From contig JANWYQ010000057.1 of assembly GCA_025055015.1 (NCBI GenBank), positions 1 through 36,524 of the forward strand: a stretch of 36,524 nt of DNA, given 5' to 3'. Positions 18,145-26,682 of this stretch are shown here, piece after piece. The stretch comes from Caldilineales bacterium. GTDB lineage: Bacteria > Chloroflexota > Anaerolineae > JAAEKA01. The notes under the pieces were generated by a model that saw nothing but the letters and a program-made list of their open reading frames with translations, was not told where the DNA came from and searched no databases. The stretch's first letter is position 1. Every line of letters starts with the position of its first letter. The position numbers were made by a program, and so were the translations under genes.

Positions 18145-21100
18145 ATGCTTCGTCCACTGCGCGACTCCCCATACATCTTTGGCTTGCACGACCCCGGCGG
18201 GGAGTACCTCATGCTCAACGCGGGCAAGCCGGGTTGGGTCCTGTTCACCGAAGCCCTAGGCGCCGATCCCAACGACCAGGGCAGCCGGGACTACACCCTC
18301 TGGTCCAACAACGGGCTGGGCGTCATGGTGCGGCTCAACCACGGCTACGAGCCCCAGGGTACCATCCCGGTCAGCAGCCGCTACGCCGACTTCGCCCAGC
18401 GCTGCGCCAACTTCGTTCGCAACAGCCGGGGCGCGCACATCTGGATCATCGGCAACGAGATGAACTTCGTGGTGGAGCGCCCCGCCCGCAACCTGCGAGC
18501 CGCACAGAGCGCGCCTAAGCCGCCGGCTGAACCCTCGGACGAGCCGCCTCCTTCCCCCCGCGAGCGCGCGGACCGCTTCAACGCCCTGCATCCCGACGCA
18601 CCGCCCGTCAAGGCCGCCCGCAGCACGGCCAACCGTGAGGTGATCACACCGCAGCTGTACGCGACCTGTTTTCGCCTGTGCCGCGAGGCCATCCGCCGCC
18701 AGCCTGGCCACGAGCAGGACCAGGTGCTGGTGGGCGCCGTGGCGCCGTGGAACAACCAGACGCAGTACGAGGGTAACCCGCTGGGCGACTGGGTGCAGTA
18801 CTTCGTGGACATCCTGACCCTCTTGGGGCCGGACGGGTGTGACGGCTTCACCCTGCACACCTACACCCACGGCGACAACCCGAACCTGATCACCGACCCG
18901 GCCAAGATGAACCCGCCCTTTGCCCACCGGCACTATCACTTCCTGGCCTATCGCGACTTCATGGAGGCGGTGCCGGCCAACATGCGCCACCTGCCCGCCT
19001 ACATCACCGAGACCGACCAGGACGTGGAGTGGCGCAACGAGAACACCGGCTGGGTGCAGCGGGCCTACGCCGAGATCAACTGGTGGAACAGCCAGCCGGG
19101 CAACCAGCAGATCCGCGCCCTGATCCTCTACCGCTGGCCCAAGCTGGACAAGTGGTACATTGACGGCAAGCAAGGGGTGATCGAGGACTTTCGCCAGGCC
19201 CTGAGGAACGACTACCGCTGGCGACCCGAGCCGGTGAAGCCGGCCTACCGCGTGGCCTGGCTGGAGGGCGGCGGCCTGAGAACCGCCGTCACCGGCGAGG
19301 TGGTCACCACGCGCTTCGTCCTGCGCAACGACGGCACTAAGACGTGGGCCAAAGGGGGACCGAACCCGGTGCGGATCGGCTTCCGCTGGGAGAGCGGCTC
19401 CGGGCAGCCGGTGTTGGTGCCCCCCGATCGCGACTTCCGCACACCGCTGCCCCAGGACGTCAAGCCCGGGGAGACGGTTACGGTGGAGAACGTGCGGGTG
19501 GCCGTGCCGGACCAGGCCGGCGCCCTGCGCCTGCGCTGGGACCTGGTGGAGGAGGGGATCACCTGGTTCCGAGACCGGGGCAGCCCGGAGCGGGTGGAGA
19601 CCGTGACCGTGCGGGCCGGGACGCCGCCGGAGGGCCTCCTGGTGCCGGAGACGGGAAAGCGGGTGAAGGGCCCCTTCCTGGAGTGGTATCAGCGCTACGG
19701 CGTGGAGGTGGCCGGCTATCCCATCACCGACCAGTACCGAGACCCGGCCACGGGGCTCAACACCCAGGTCTTCCAGCGGGTGATGCTGGAGGAGCACGAG
19801 CCGGGCAAGATCCGCCTGCGGCTGGCCGGCCAGGACCTGGTGCAGGCCCAGCAACGCCTGCAGGAGGCGGAGAAGGCCGCGGCCAGCCTGCGGGCCCAGA
19901 TCGCAGACCTGGAGGAGCGGCTGCGCCGGGCCGGGCAGGGCGGCGAGCCGACGCTGCGCATCCCGCGGCCGGCCATGGAGGACATCACGGCGAGCCTGCC
20001 GCGCGACCCGGCTGGGTTTAAGCAACGCACCCCCAACGCCATCCGCTACCTGGTGATCAACCACACCGGCGGCTCGCCCACCGTGCCGGTGGAGAAGATC
20101 GCCGAGTTCCACCGCCAGCGCGGCTACCCCGGCATCGCCTACCACTTCCTGGTGGACGGCCAGGGCGCCATCTTCCAGGTCAACCCCATCACCGAGACGG
20201 TCAGCGACCAGGGCTACCTGGGCGAGGGAGTGAACATCGCCATCGCCGGCAAGTTCGACGACGCGGTGCCCACCGACGCCCAGCTGGACGCGGCGGCGCG
20301 GCTGAGCGCCTGGCTGCTGCAGGAGCTGCGGCTGCCGCCGGAGGCCATCAAGGGGGTGTCGGAGTTCGTGGCCACCGGGTCGCCCGGCTGGCAGTGGCTG
20401 CGCGGCCAGCGCTACAAGGACCGCCTGCTCAAGAAGGTGGCCGAGGTGCAGCCGGCTCCGGTGGAGCCGGCCCCGACGCCGCCCGCGGACAGCGCCGAGC
20501 TGGCTCGCCTGCAGGCCGAGGTGGCCTCCCTGCGCAGCCAGCTGGCCGAGCGAGAGGCGCAGCTGAGCCAGCTGCGAGCCGAAGCGACGCGGCTGCAGGG
20601 CGAGGTCCAAACGCGCGACCAGCGCATTGCGGCGCTGACGTCGCAGGTGACCCGCATCCAGGGGGAGGTGGCGCGACTGCAGCGCGACGTGCAGGCGCGC
20701 GACCAGCGCATCGCTGACCTCACCGAGCAGGCCGGCCGCCTGAGCCAACAGGCCGCGGCGCAGCAAGCGGAGATCGTCCGCCTCCAGGAGGCCTTGGCGC
20801 GGCAAGGGGCCGGCTCGGGCCGGACTGTCGTCCAGCCTGCCATCTTCGACGTGGTTGATGCGCTGCCCAAGCACCCCACCTTGCGCTACAGCCAGCGCCA
20901 GCGCAGCCAGATCACCCACATTGCCATCCACCACAGCGCCACGCCGGCTAACATCGCCATCGAGCGGGTGGCGCAGTATCACATCAGCGCGGACCCCAGC
21001 CGCAACAAGGAGCCGTGGCCCGGCATCGGCTACCACTTCTACGTCAAGCCCGACGGCGCCATCTACCTGACCAACCGGCTGGAGACCGTGGCCTACCACG

Positions 21101-21705
21101 TCTACGCCAACAACGAGAGGGCCATCGGCATCTGCGTCAGCGGCGATTTCACCCGCGCCGCGCCTACGGTGGAGCAGATCAACAGCACGGCGCACCTGGT
21201 GGCCTGGCTGATGCAGGAGCTCAACATCCCGGAGCAGAACGTGCTGGGCCACCGGGAGTTCCCGCAGAACGACACCACCTGCCCCGGCGCGCAGTGGCTG
21301 GAGGGCCGCCAGTGGCGCACCACGCTGCTGGAGACCGTGCGCGCGTTTCGCAGCGGCCGAGGGCCCGGCGTCTGGCCCAAGACCATCACCCACTACGTTC
21401 TCTTCTGGCAGCGGCCCGACGCCTGGGCCCGTGAGGACTGGCTGTCGGCCGAGAAGTACATCGGGCGCTTCCGGCCTACCGCCGGCTTTTCCCTGGACGA
21501 CGCGCGCAACGCCGAGTTCGTCACCATCGTCGGCGGAGAGGCCGGCGTCTCGCGCGAGGCCGAGCAGATGCTGCGAGCGGCCGGCTGCAAGGTGGAGCGC
21601 TTGGCCGGGGTGGACTACGCCGACACCAAGCGCATGCTGGACACCTTGGCCGACACGGGGCGTCGCTTCCAGAGCTTTGCCGTGGGGGAGGGCCTCGATG
21701 TTTGA
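18145..21705 (+). CDS. Multidomain cell-wall hydrolase: N-terminal GH-A-like barrel, NBR1-like Ig domain, two N-acetylmuramoyl-L-alanine amidase (amidase_2/PGRP) domains separated by a coiled coil
   Basis: IWIIGNEMNF and PAYITETDQD (barrel); TRFVLRNDGTKTWAKGG (Ig-like); RYLVINHTGG...GIAYHFLV (amidase 1); THIAIHHSAT...GIGYHFYV...VLGHREF...TTCPG (amidase 2); long LQxEVxxLRxQL heptad region. Confidence 0.85.
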   Translation: MLRPLRDSPYIFGLHDPGGEYLMLNAGKPGWVLFTEALGADPNDQGSRDYTLWSNNGLGVMVRLNHGYEPQGTIPVSSRYADFAQRCANFVRNSRGAHIWIIGNEMNFVVERPARNLRAAQSAPKPPAEPSDEPPPSPRERADRFNALHPDAPPVKAARSTANREVITPQLYATCFRLCREAIRRQPGHEQDQVLVGAVAPWNNQTQYEGNPLGDWVQYFVDILTLLGPDGCDGFTLHTYTHGDNPNLITDPAKMNPPFAHRHYHFLAYRDFMEAVPANMRHLPAYITETDQDVEWRNENTGWVQRAYAEINWWNSQPGNQQIRALILYRWPKLDKWYIDGKQGVIEDFRQALRNDYRWRPEPVKPAYRVAWLEGGGLRTAVTGEVVTTRFVLRNDGTKTWAKGGPNPVRIGFRWESGSGQPVLVPPDRDFRTPLPQDVKPGETVTVENVRVAVPDQAGALRLRWDLVEEGITWFRDRGSPERVETVTVRAGTPPEGLLVPETGKRVKGPFLEWYQRYGVEVAGYPITDQYRDPATGLNTQVFQRVMLEEHEPGKIRLRLAGQDLVQAQQRLQEAEKAAASLRAQIADLEERLRRAGQGGEPTLRIPRPAMEDITASLPRDPAGFKQRTPNAIRYLVINHTGGSPTVPVEKIAEFHRQRGYPGIAYHFLVDGQGAIFQVNPITETVSDQGYLGEGVNIAIAGKFDDAVPTDAQLDAAARLSAWLLQELRLPPEAIKGVSEFVATGSPGWQWLRGQRYKDRLLKKVAEVQPAPVEPAPTPPADSAELARLQAEVASLRSQLAEREAQLSQLRAEATRLQGEVQTRDQRIAALTSQVTRIQGEVARLQRDVQARDQRIADLTEQAGRLSQQAAAQQAEIVRLQEALARQGAGSGRTVVQPAIFDVVDALPKHPTLRYSQRQRSQITHIAIHHSATPANIAIERVAQYHISADPSRNKEPWPGIGYHFYVKPDGAIYLTNRLETVAYHVYANNERAIGICVSGDFTRAAPTVEQINSTAHLVAWLMQELNIPEQNVLGHREFPQNDTTCPGAQWLEGRQWRTTLLETVRAFRSGRGPGVWPKTITHYVLFWQRPDAWAREDWLSAEKYIGRFRPTAGFSLDDARNAEFVTIVGGEAGVSREAEQMLRAAGCKVERLAGVDYADTKRMLDTLADTGRRFQSFAVGEGLDV

Positions 21706-22483
21706 TCAGCCGGCCGACCGGGCGTACCAGGTGCGGCTGCCGCTGTTCGAGGGGCCGCTGGACCTGCTGTTGCACTTGATCGAACGCCGAGAACTCGACA
21801 TAACTGCAATCTCTCTGGCCAGCGTGGCCGACCAGTTCGTGGCCTACCTGGAGACCATGCGCGAGCGCGGGGTGCAGGCGCGGGTCATTGCGGACTTCCT
21901 GGTGGTGGCGGCGCGCCTGTTGGTGATCAAGAGCCGCTTGTTGTTGCCGCAGCCGCCGCCTCTGGAGGAGGGGGAGGAGGACCCCGGGGAGGCGTTGGTA
22001 AGACGTCTGCAGGAGTACAAGCGCTTCAAGCGGGCGGCCGAGTGGCTGAAGGCGCGGCAGGAGGCAGGGCTGCGCAGCTATGTGCGGGTGGCGCCGCCTG
22101 TGGTGGGCGAGCCCAAGCTGGACCCCACCGGCCTGTCGGTGGACGCGCTGATCGCTGCCCTGCGCCAGCTCACCCTGGAGGAGCCAGACCTCCCGTCGGC
22201 CGATCCGCTGGTGCCTCCCCGCAAGATCACCGTCCAGGAGAAGATCGAGCGCATCGAGGCCTTGTTGAGCGACGGCCGGCCGGTCCCCTTTGCGGAGGTA
22301 GTCAACGGCGGCGGCTCGCGGCTGGAGGTGGTGGTGAGCCTGTGGGCTGTTCTGGAGATGATCAAGCGAGGGCGTCTGCAGGCCATACAACGGGAGCTCT
22401 TCGGCGAGATCACCCTGCTGCCCGTGCCGGGCGCCGAGGCGTCGAAGCCTGCCGTGGCGGTCGGCGAGCAAGAGATCGTCTGA
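21698..22483 (+). CDS. scpA: Segregation and condensation protein A
   Basis: [59 protein letters not shown], and C-terminal winged-helix [45 protein letters not shown] gggggagg. Confidence 0.95.
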   Translation: MFDQPADRAYQVRLPLFEGPLDLLLHLIERRELDITAISLASVADQFVAYLETMRERGVQARVIADFLVVAARLLVIKSRLLLPQPPPLEEGEEDPGEALVRRLQEYKRFKRAAEWLKARQEAGLRSYVRVAPPVVGEPKLDPTGLSVDALIAALRQLTLEEPDLPSADPLVPPRKITVQEKIERIEALLSDGRPVPFAEVVNGGGSRLEVVVSLWAVLEMIKRGRLQAIQRELFGEITLLPVPGAEASKPAVAVGEQEIV

Positions 22484-22534
22484 GGGTTGCAGGGCAGTCG
22501 TCGGCCGATCGTTTTCTTCGTTTTGGGGCAAGCA

Positions 22535-22543
22535 TGGTACAAT
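22535..22543 (+). promoter_or_regulatory. Extended -10 TGGTACAAT upstream of prfA
   Basis: Exact motif 155 nt before the prfA ATG, after the scpA stop. Confidence 0.45.
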
Positions 22544-22697
22544 GGCGTCGGCGGCTGTTCGCAGAGCAGCCGCTCGTTCATGCCCAGACGCAGAGAAAGA
22601 AGCGCAGAGCGCGCGCACGAATCCAAGAGCGGGACCGCGGTCCGCAGCGCGTAACCCGTTTCAACGGTCCGTGGCGGGCGTTCGGTCAGAGAAAGCG

Positions 22698-23783
22698 ATG
22701 TTCGAGAGCTTAGCTAACGCAGAGAGACGATACGAGGAGATCGGCGAGCTGTTGGCCGACCCTGCGGTGTTGGCCGACTACGAAAAGGTGGCCGAGCTGG
22801 CGCGCGAGCGGGCCGAGCTCCAGGATCTGGTGGACACGTACCGCGCCTACAAGGCCGCGGACCGGCAGCTGGCCGAGGCGCGCACGCTGCTGGCCGAGGA
22901 TGGCCAGGACCCGGAGCTGGCTGAGCTGGCCAAGGCCGAGGCCGCCGAGCTGGAGGAGCGCCTAGAGCAGCTCCGGCAGCGGCTGCGCACCCTGCTGCTG
23001 CCCAAGGACCCCAACGACAGCAAGAACGTGATCGTGGAGATCCGCGCCGGCGCGGGCGGCGACGAGGCTGGCCTCTTTGCGGCCGACCTGTTCCGCATGT
23101 ACACCCGCTGGGCCGAAGGGCACGGCTACAAGGTCGAGGTCCTCAGCCAGAGCGAGACGGGCATTGGCGGCTTCAAGGAGGTCATCTTCTCGGTGCGCGG
23201 GCAGGGCGTTTACTCCCGCCTGAAGCACGAGAGCGGCGTGCACCGGGTGCAGCGGGTGCCGGTCACCGAGTCCCAGGGGCGCATCCATACCTCCACTGCC
23301 ACCGTGGCGGTGCTGCCGGAGATGAGCGAGGTGGAGGTGGAGATCAACCCCAACGACATCCGCATTGACGTCTTTCGCGCGGGCGGGCCGGGCGGCCAGA
23401 GCGTCAACACCACCGACTCCGCCGTGCGCGTCACCCATCTGCCCACCGGCATTGTGGTGTCGTGCCAGGACGAGAAGTCACAGCTGCAAAACCGGGCGCG
23501 CGCGCTGCAGATCTTGCGAGCTCGCCTCTACGCCCTGGAGATGGAGCGCCAGATCGCCGAGCAGACCGAGGCGCGACGCAGCCAGGTGGGCACCGGCGAG
23601 CGCAGCGAGAAGGTGCGCACCTACAACTTCCCCCAGAACCGGGTCACCGACCACCGCATCGGCCTGACTCTCTACCGCCTGGACTCGATCCTTGAGGGCG
23701 ACATTGACGAGATCATCGAGGCGCTCATCGCCCATGAGCAGGCCGAGCGGTTGGCCAAGCTGGGAAAGGAAGACGAGGATTGA
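22698..23783 (+). CDS. prfA: Peptide chain release factor 1
   Basis: [40 protein letters not shown] with GGQ motif; [41 protein letters not shown]. Confidence 0.97.
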   Translation: MFESLANAERRYEEIGELLADPAVLADYEKVAELARERAELQDLVDTYRAYKAADRQLAEARTLLAEDGQDPELAELAKAEAAELEERLEQLRQRLRTLLLPKDPNDSKNVIVEIRAGAGGDEAGLFAADLFRMYTRWAEGHGYKVEVLSQSETGIGGFKEVIFSVRGQGVYSRLKHESGVHRVQRVPVTESQGRIHTSTATVAVLPEMSEVEVEINPNDIRIDVFRAGGPGGQSVNTTDSAVRVTHLPTGIVVSCQDEKSQLQNRARALQILRARLYALEMERQIAEQTEARRSQVGTGERSEKVRTYNFPQNRVTDHRIGLTLYRLDSILEGDIDEIIEALIAHEQAERLAKLGKEDED

Positions 23784-23918
23784 ATTGGCCAGGGGCTGCG
23801 GCGTTGTCGAACGAGGTGGAGGACGCAGCCTGGCGCGCTGTGCAGCGCGCTGCGCGGCGCGCCTCGAGCACAAGCGAGCACAACGGCGTCGTGTGACGCG
23901 CAAAGGAGCGCTGTAGAC

Positions 23919-24911
23919 ATGAGGAGAGACGGTCTGCGAGGCCAGGTCAGCCACTCAACGGTGGATCGGTGTGCCGTGTCCGGCGACGGCCAGGGCCCCT
24001 TGCAGGTCAACGGCATTCGCTGGCAGCTCGACCCGGAGGTGACCATCGGCCGCGCCATCGTGGCTGCCGCGCAGCGCCTAGGCGGCGCCGGAGTGGACAG
24101 CCCGCGGCTGGACGCGGAGGTGCTGCTGGGGCACGTGCTGGGCATGACCCGCGCCCAGCTCTACGCGCATGCCGACCGACGGCTGAGCGAGGAGGAGCGC
24201 CGTCGCTTCGAGGCGCTGGTGGGCCGACGCTGTTTGCACGAGCCGGTTGCCTACCTGGTCGGTCGCAAGGCCTTCTACGGCCTCGACTTGCTGGTCACGC
24301 CCCATGTGCTCATCCCGCGGCCGGAGACGGAGCTGCTGGTGGACCTGGCCCTGGACACCCTCGCCCATCGTAGCCGCTCGGCGTCGGGCAACGGCGCGCA
24401 GCCGCAGGCCACCTTGGCCGACGTGGGCACCGGCAGCGGCGCGGTGGCCCTGGCCGTGGCCGCCAACAATCCGCACGTGCAGATCCTCGCCACCGACATC
24501 TCCGCAGCGGCGCTGGAGGTGGCGCAGGAGAACGCCCGGCGGCTGGGCCTGGAGGATCGGGTGCGCTTCCTGCGGGGCCACCTGTTGGAGCCCTTGCCTC
24601 AGCCGGTGGACCTGATCGTCGCCAACCTGCCCTACGTCGCCGAGAGCGAGTGGCCCTCCCTGGCCCCGGACATCGCCAACTACGAGCCTGCTCTGGCCTT
24701 GGCCGGCGGCCCGGACGGCTTGTCGCTGATCCGGGACCTGCTGGCCCAGGCGCCTCGCTACCTGCTCCCCGGCGGCAGCCTCTTCTTGGAGATCGGCTCC
24801 GGCCAGGGGGCTGCCGTCGCTCGGTTGGCCTCGGCCGCCTTTCCCAGCGCCTACGTCGAGGTGTTGACCGATTACGCCTACCACGATCGGGTGGTGGCTG
24901 TGCGCACGTGA
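23919..24911 (+). CDS. prmC: Release factor glutamine N5-methyltransferase
   Basis: DSPRLDAEVLLGHVLGMTRAQLYAH, PVAYLVGRKAFYGLDLLVTPHVLIPRPETELLVDLAL, DVGTGSGAVALAVA and NLPYVAESEW; SD aaaggag; follows prfA. Confidence 0.94.
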   Translation: MRRDGLRGQVSHSTVDRCAVSGDGQGPLQVNGIRWQLDPEVTIGRAIVAAAQRLGGAGVDSPRLDAEVLLGHVLGMTRAQLYAHADRRLSEEERRRFEALVGRRCLHEPVAYLVGRKAFYGLDLLVTPHVLIPRPETELLVDLALDTLAHRSRSASGNGAQPQATLADVGTGSGAVALAVAANNPHVQILATDISAAALEVAQENARRLGLEDRVRFLRGHLLEPLPQPVDLIVANLPYVAESEWPSLAPDIANYEPALALAGGPDGLSLIRDLLAQAPRYLLPGGSLFLEIGSGQGAAVARLASAAFPSAYVEVLTDYAYHDRVVAVRT

Positions 24912-24980
24912 GCGCAAGGGCATTCGAAGGTAGCGCGAAGGGTATTCGCGTAGCAGCTTAAGGCGAGTTTTTAAGGTTCT

Positions 24981-26315
24981 ATGGCTGACGTAACGATCGT
25001 GGGAGCCGGCCTGGCCGGCTCGGAGGCTGCGTGGCAGCTGGCGCAGCGCGGGGTGCGGGTGGCGCTCTACGAGATGCGGCCGCAGCGCATGACGCCGGCC
25101 CACGTCACCGACCGCTTCGCAGAGCTGGTGTGCAGCAACAGCCTGGGCAGCACCAGCCCGGAGAAGGCGCTGGGCCTGCTCAAGGAGGAGATGCGCCGTT
25201 TGGGCAGCCTGATCCTGCGCTGCGCCGAGGCCAGCGCGTTGCCTGCCGGCGGCGCGTTGGCCGTGGACCGCGTCGCCTTCAGCCAGGCCGTCACCGAGGC
25301 CATCGAAGGCCATCCCAACATCACCGTGCGCCGCGAGGAGGTGCTGGACATCCCCTCTGGCCCCGCCATCATCGCCACCGGTCCCCTAACCTCGCCGGCG
25401 CTGGCGGATCGCATCGCAGGGCTGACAGGCCAGGGCTACCTCTACTTCTACGACGCCCTGGCGCCCATCGTCACCCTGGAGAGCATCGCCATGCCGCCCG
25501 CCTGGCGCCAGAGCCGCTACGACCAGAACAGCGGGGACGGGGCGGGGGACTACATCAACTGCCCTCTTACCAAGGAGCAGTACGAGGCCTTCGTGGAGGC
25601 GGTGCGCACCGCGGAACGCATCGAGCTGCGCCCCTTTGAGCAGGACGCCGAGGCGGAGCGCTTCTTCGAGGGCTGCCTGCCCATCGAGGTGCTGGCCAGT
25701 CGCAGCGTGGACGCGCTGGCCTTCGGCCCCATGCGTCCCACCGGGCTGCGCGATCCCCGCACCGGCCGCCGCCCGTACGCGGTGGTGCAGCTCCGCCAGG
25801 ACAACCTAAGCGGCACGCTGTACAACATCGTGGGCTTCCAGACCAACATCAAGTGGCCGGAGCAGCGGCGCATCCTGCGCATGATCCCCGGCCTGGAGAA
25901 CGCAGAGTTCGTGCGCCTGGGGCAGATGCACCGCAACACCTTCATCAACTCGCCGGTGCTGCTGCGGCCGACGCTACAGTTCAAGGAGCGCGACGACTTG
26001 TTCTTCGCCGGGCAGATCATTGGCACCGAGGGCTACGTGGGTTCGGCCGCCGGTGGGCTGTGGGCGGGGATCAACATGGCGCGCTGGCTGGCCGGCCAGG
26101 AGCCGCTGGCCCTGCCGCGAACCACCATGATGGGCGCGCTCTTCTACTATGTCACTCACGCCGAGCCGAAGTATTTCCAGCCGATGAAGGCCAACTTCGG
26201 GCTAATGCCGCCTCTGGACGAGTCGGTGCGCAACAAGGGCGCGCGCTACGCTGCCTACGCCGAGCGCAGCCTGCATGACCTGGAGGCCTTCATGGCCGAG
26301 CATGGGCTGGGGTAA
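24981..26315 (+). CDS. trmFO: Methylenetetrahydrofolate--tRNA-(uracil-5-)-methyltransferase
   Basis: [102 protein letters not shown]. Confidence 0.97.
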   Translation: MADVTIVGAGLAGSEAAWQLAQRGVRVALYEMRPQRMTPAHVTDRFAELVCSNSLGSTSPEKALGLLKEEMRRLGSLILRCAEASALPAGGALAVDRVAFSQAVTEAIEGHPNITVRREEVLDIPSGPAIIATGPLTSPALADRIAGLTGQGYLYFYDALAPIVTLESIAMPPAWRQSRYDQNSGDGAGDYINCPLTKEQYEAFVEAVRTAERIELRPFEQDAEAERFFEGCLPIEVLASRSVDALAFGPMRPTGLRDPRTGRRPYAVVQLRQDNLSGTLYNIVGFQTNIKWPEQRRILRMIPGLENAEFVRLGQMHRNTFINSPVLLRPTLQFKERDDLFFAGQIIGTEGYVGSAAGGLWAGINMARWLAGQEPLALPRTTMMGALFYYVTHAEPKYFQPMKANFGLMPPLDESVRNKGARYAAYAERSLHDLEAFMAEHGLG

Positions 26316-26337
26316 GCCGAAAGGGGCATGGCGCCAG

Positions 26338-26374
26338 GGGTTGCCAGCTTTGTCGAAGCCGGCAACCCTTTTTT
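26338..26374 (+). terminator. Intrinsic terminator downstream of trmFO
   Basis: gggttgcc-a-gctt-tgtcg-aagc-c-ggcaaccc then TTTTTT. Confidence 0.93.
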
Positions 26375-26588
26375 GTTTGGGGAGGAGGGGCGTTGTACGG
26401 AAATCCGCCCGTGGTTCTCGGCGCGAGCGTCTCCGGGTTGTTCGCCCGCGCGCAACCGGTGCACCTCCGTGATTTCGTATATTCCTTCGGAGATCAAGTT
26501 TTGGTGAGGATGGCAAGCTTAAACGGCTGCGAAAAATTTATCTACACGAACTTTCGGGGTGGTTTTAAGGCTACGGCCCGCCCACGCG

Positions 26589-26597
26589 TGCTACAAT
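26589..26597 (+). promoter_or_regulatory. Extended -10 TGCTACAAT upstream of the Cna-B-like/LysM gene
   Basis: Exact motif 86 nt before ATG 26683. Confidence 0.45.
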
Positions 26598-26682
26598 GCG
26601 GCCGCAGCAGTGCGCTGCGCAGCATCATCGTTTCAGCCGACCGGCGAGGTTGGCCATGAGCGACGAAAGGAGAACCTCTGTC

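Noticed and set aside
18256-21393. 1045-aa minus-strand ORF opposite the amidase gene
   Set aside because: Shadow ORF in high-GC coding DNA; no recognisable domains, low-complexity Leu/Gly/Ala/His composition.
22550-22690. Possible small RNA or attenuator before prfA (palindrome ggaccgcggtcc)
   Set aside because: Only a short palindrome and no T-run; not enough to call an RNA.
23845-23870. GC-rich palindrome gcgcgctgtgcagcgcgc between prfA and prmC
   Set aside because: Probably a chance hairpin in very GC-rich DNA; no T-run or supporting context.
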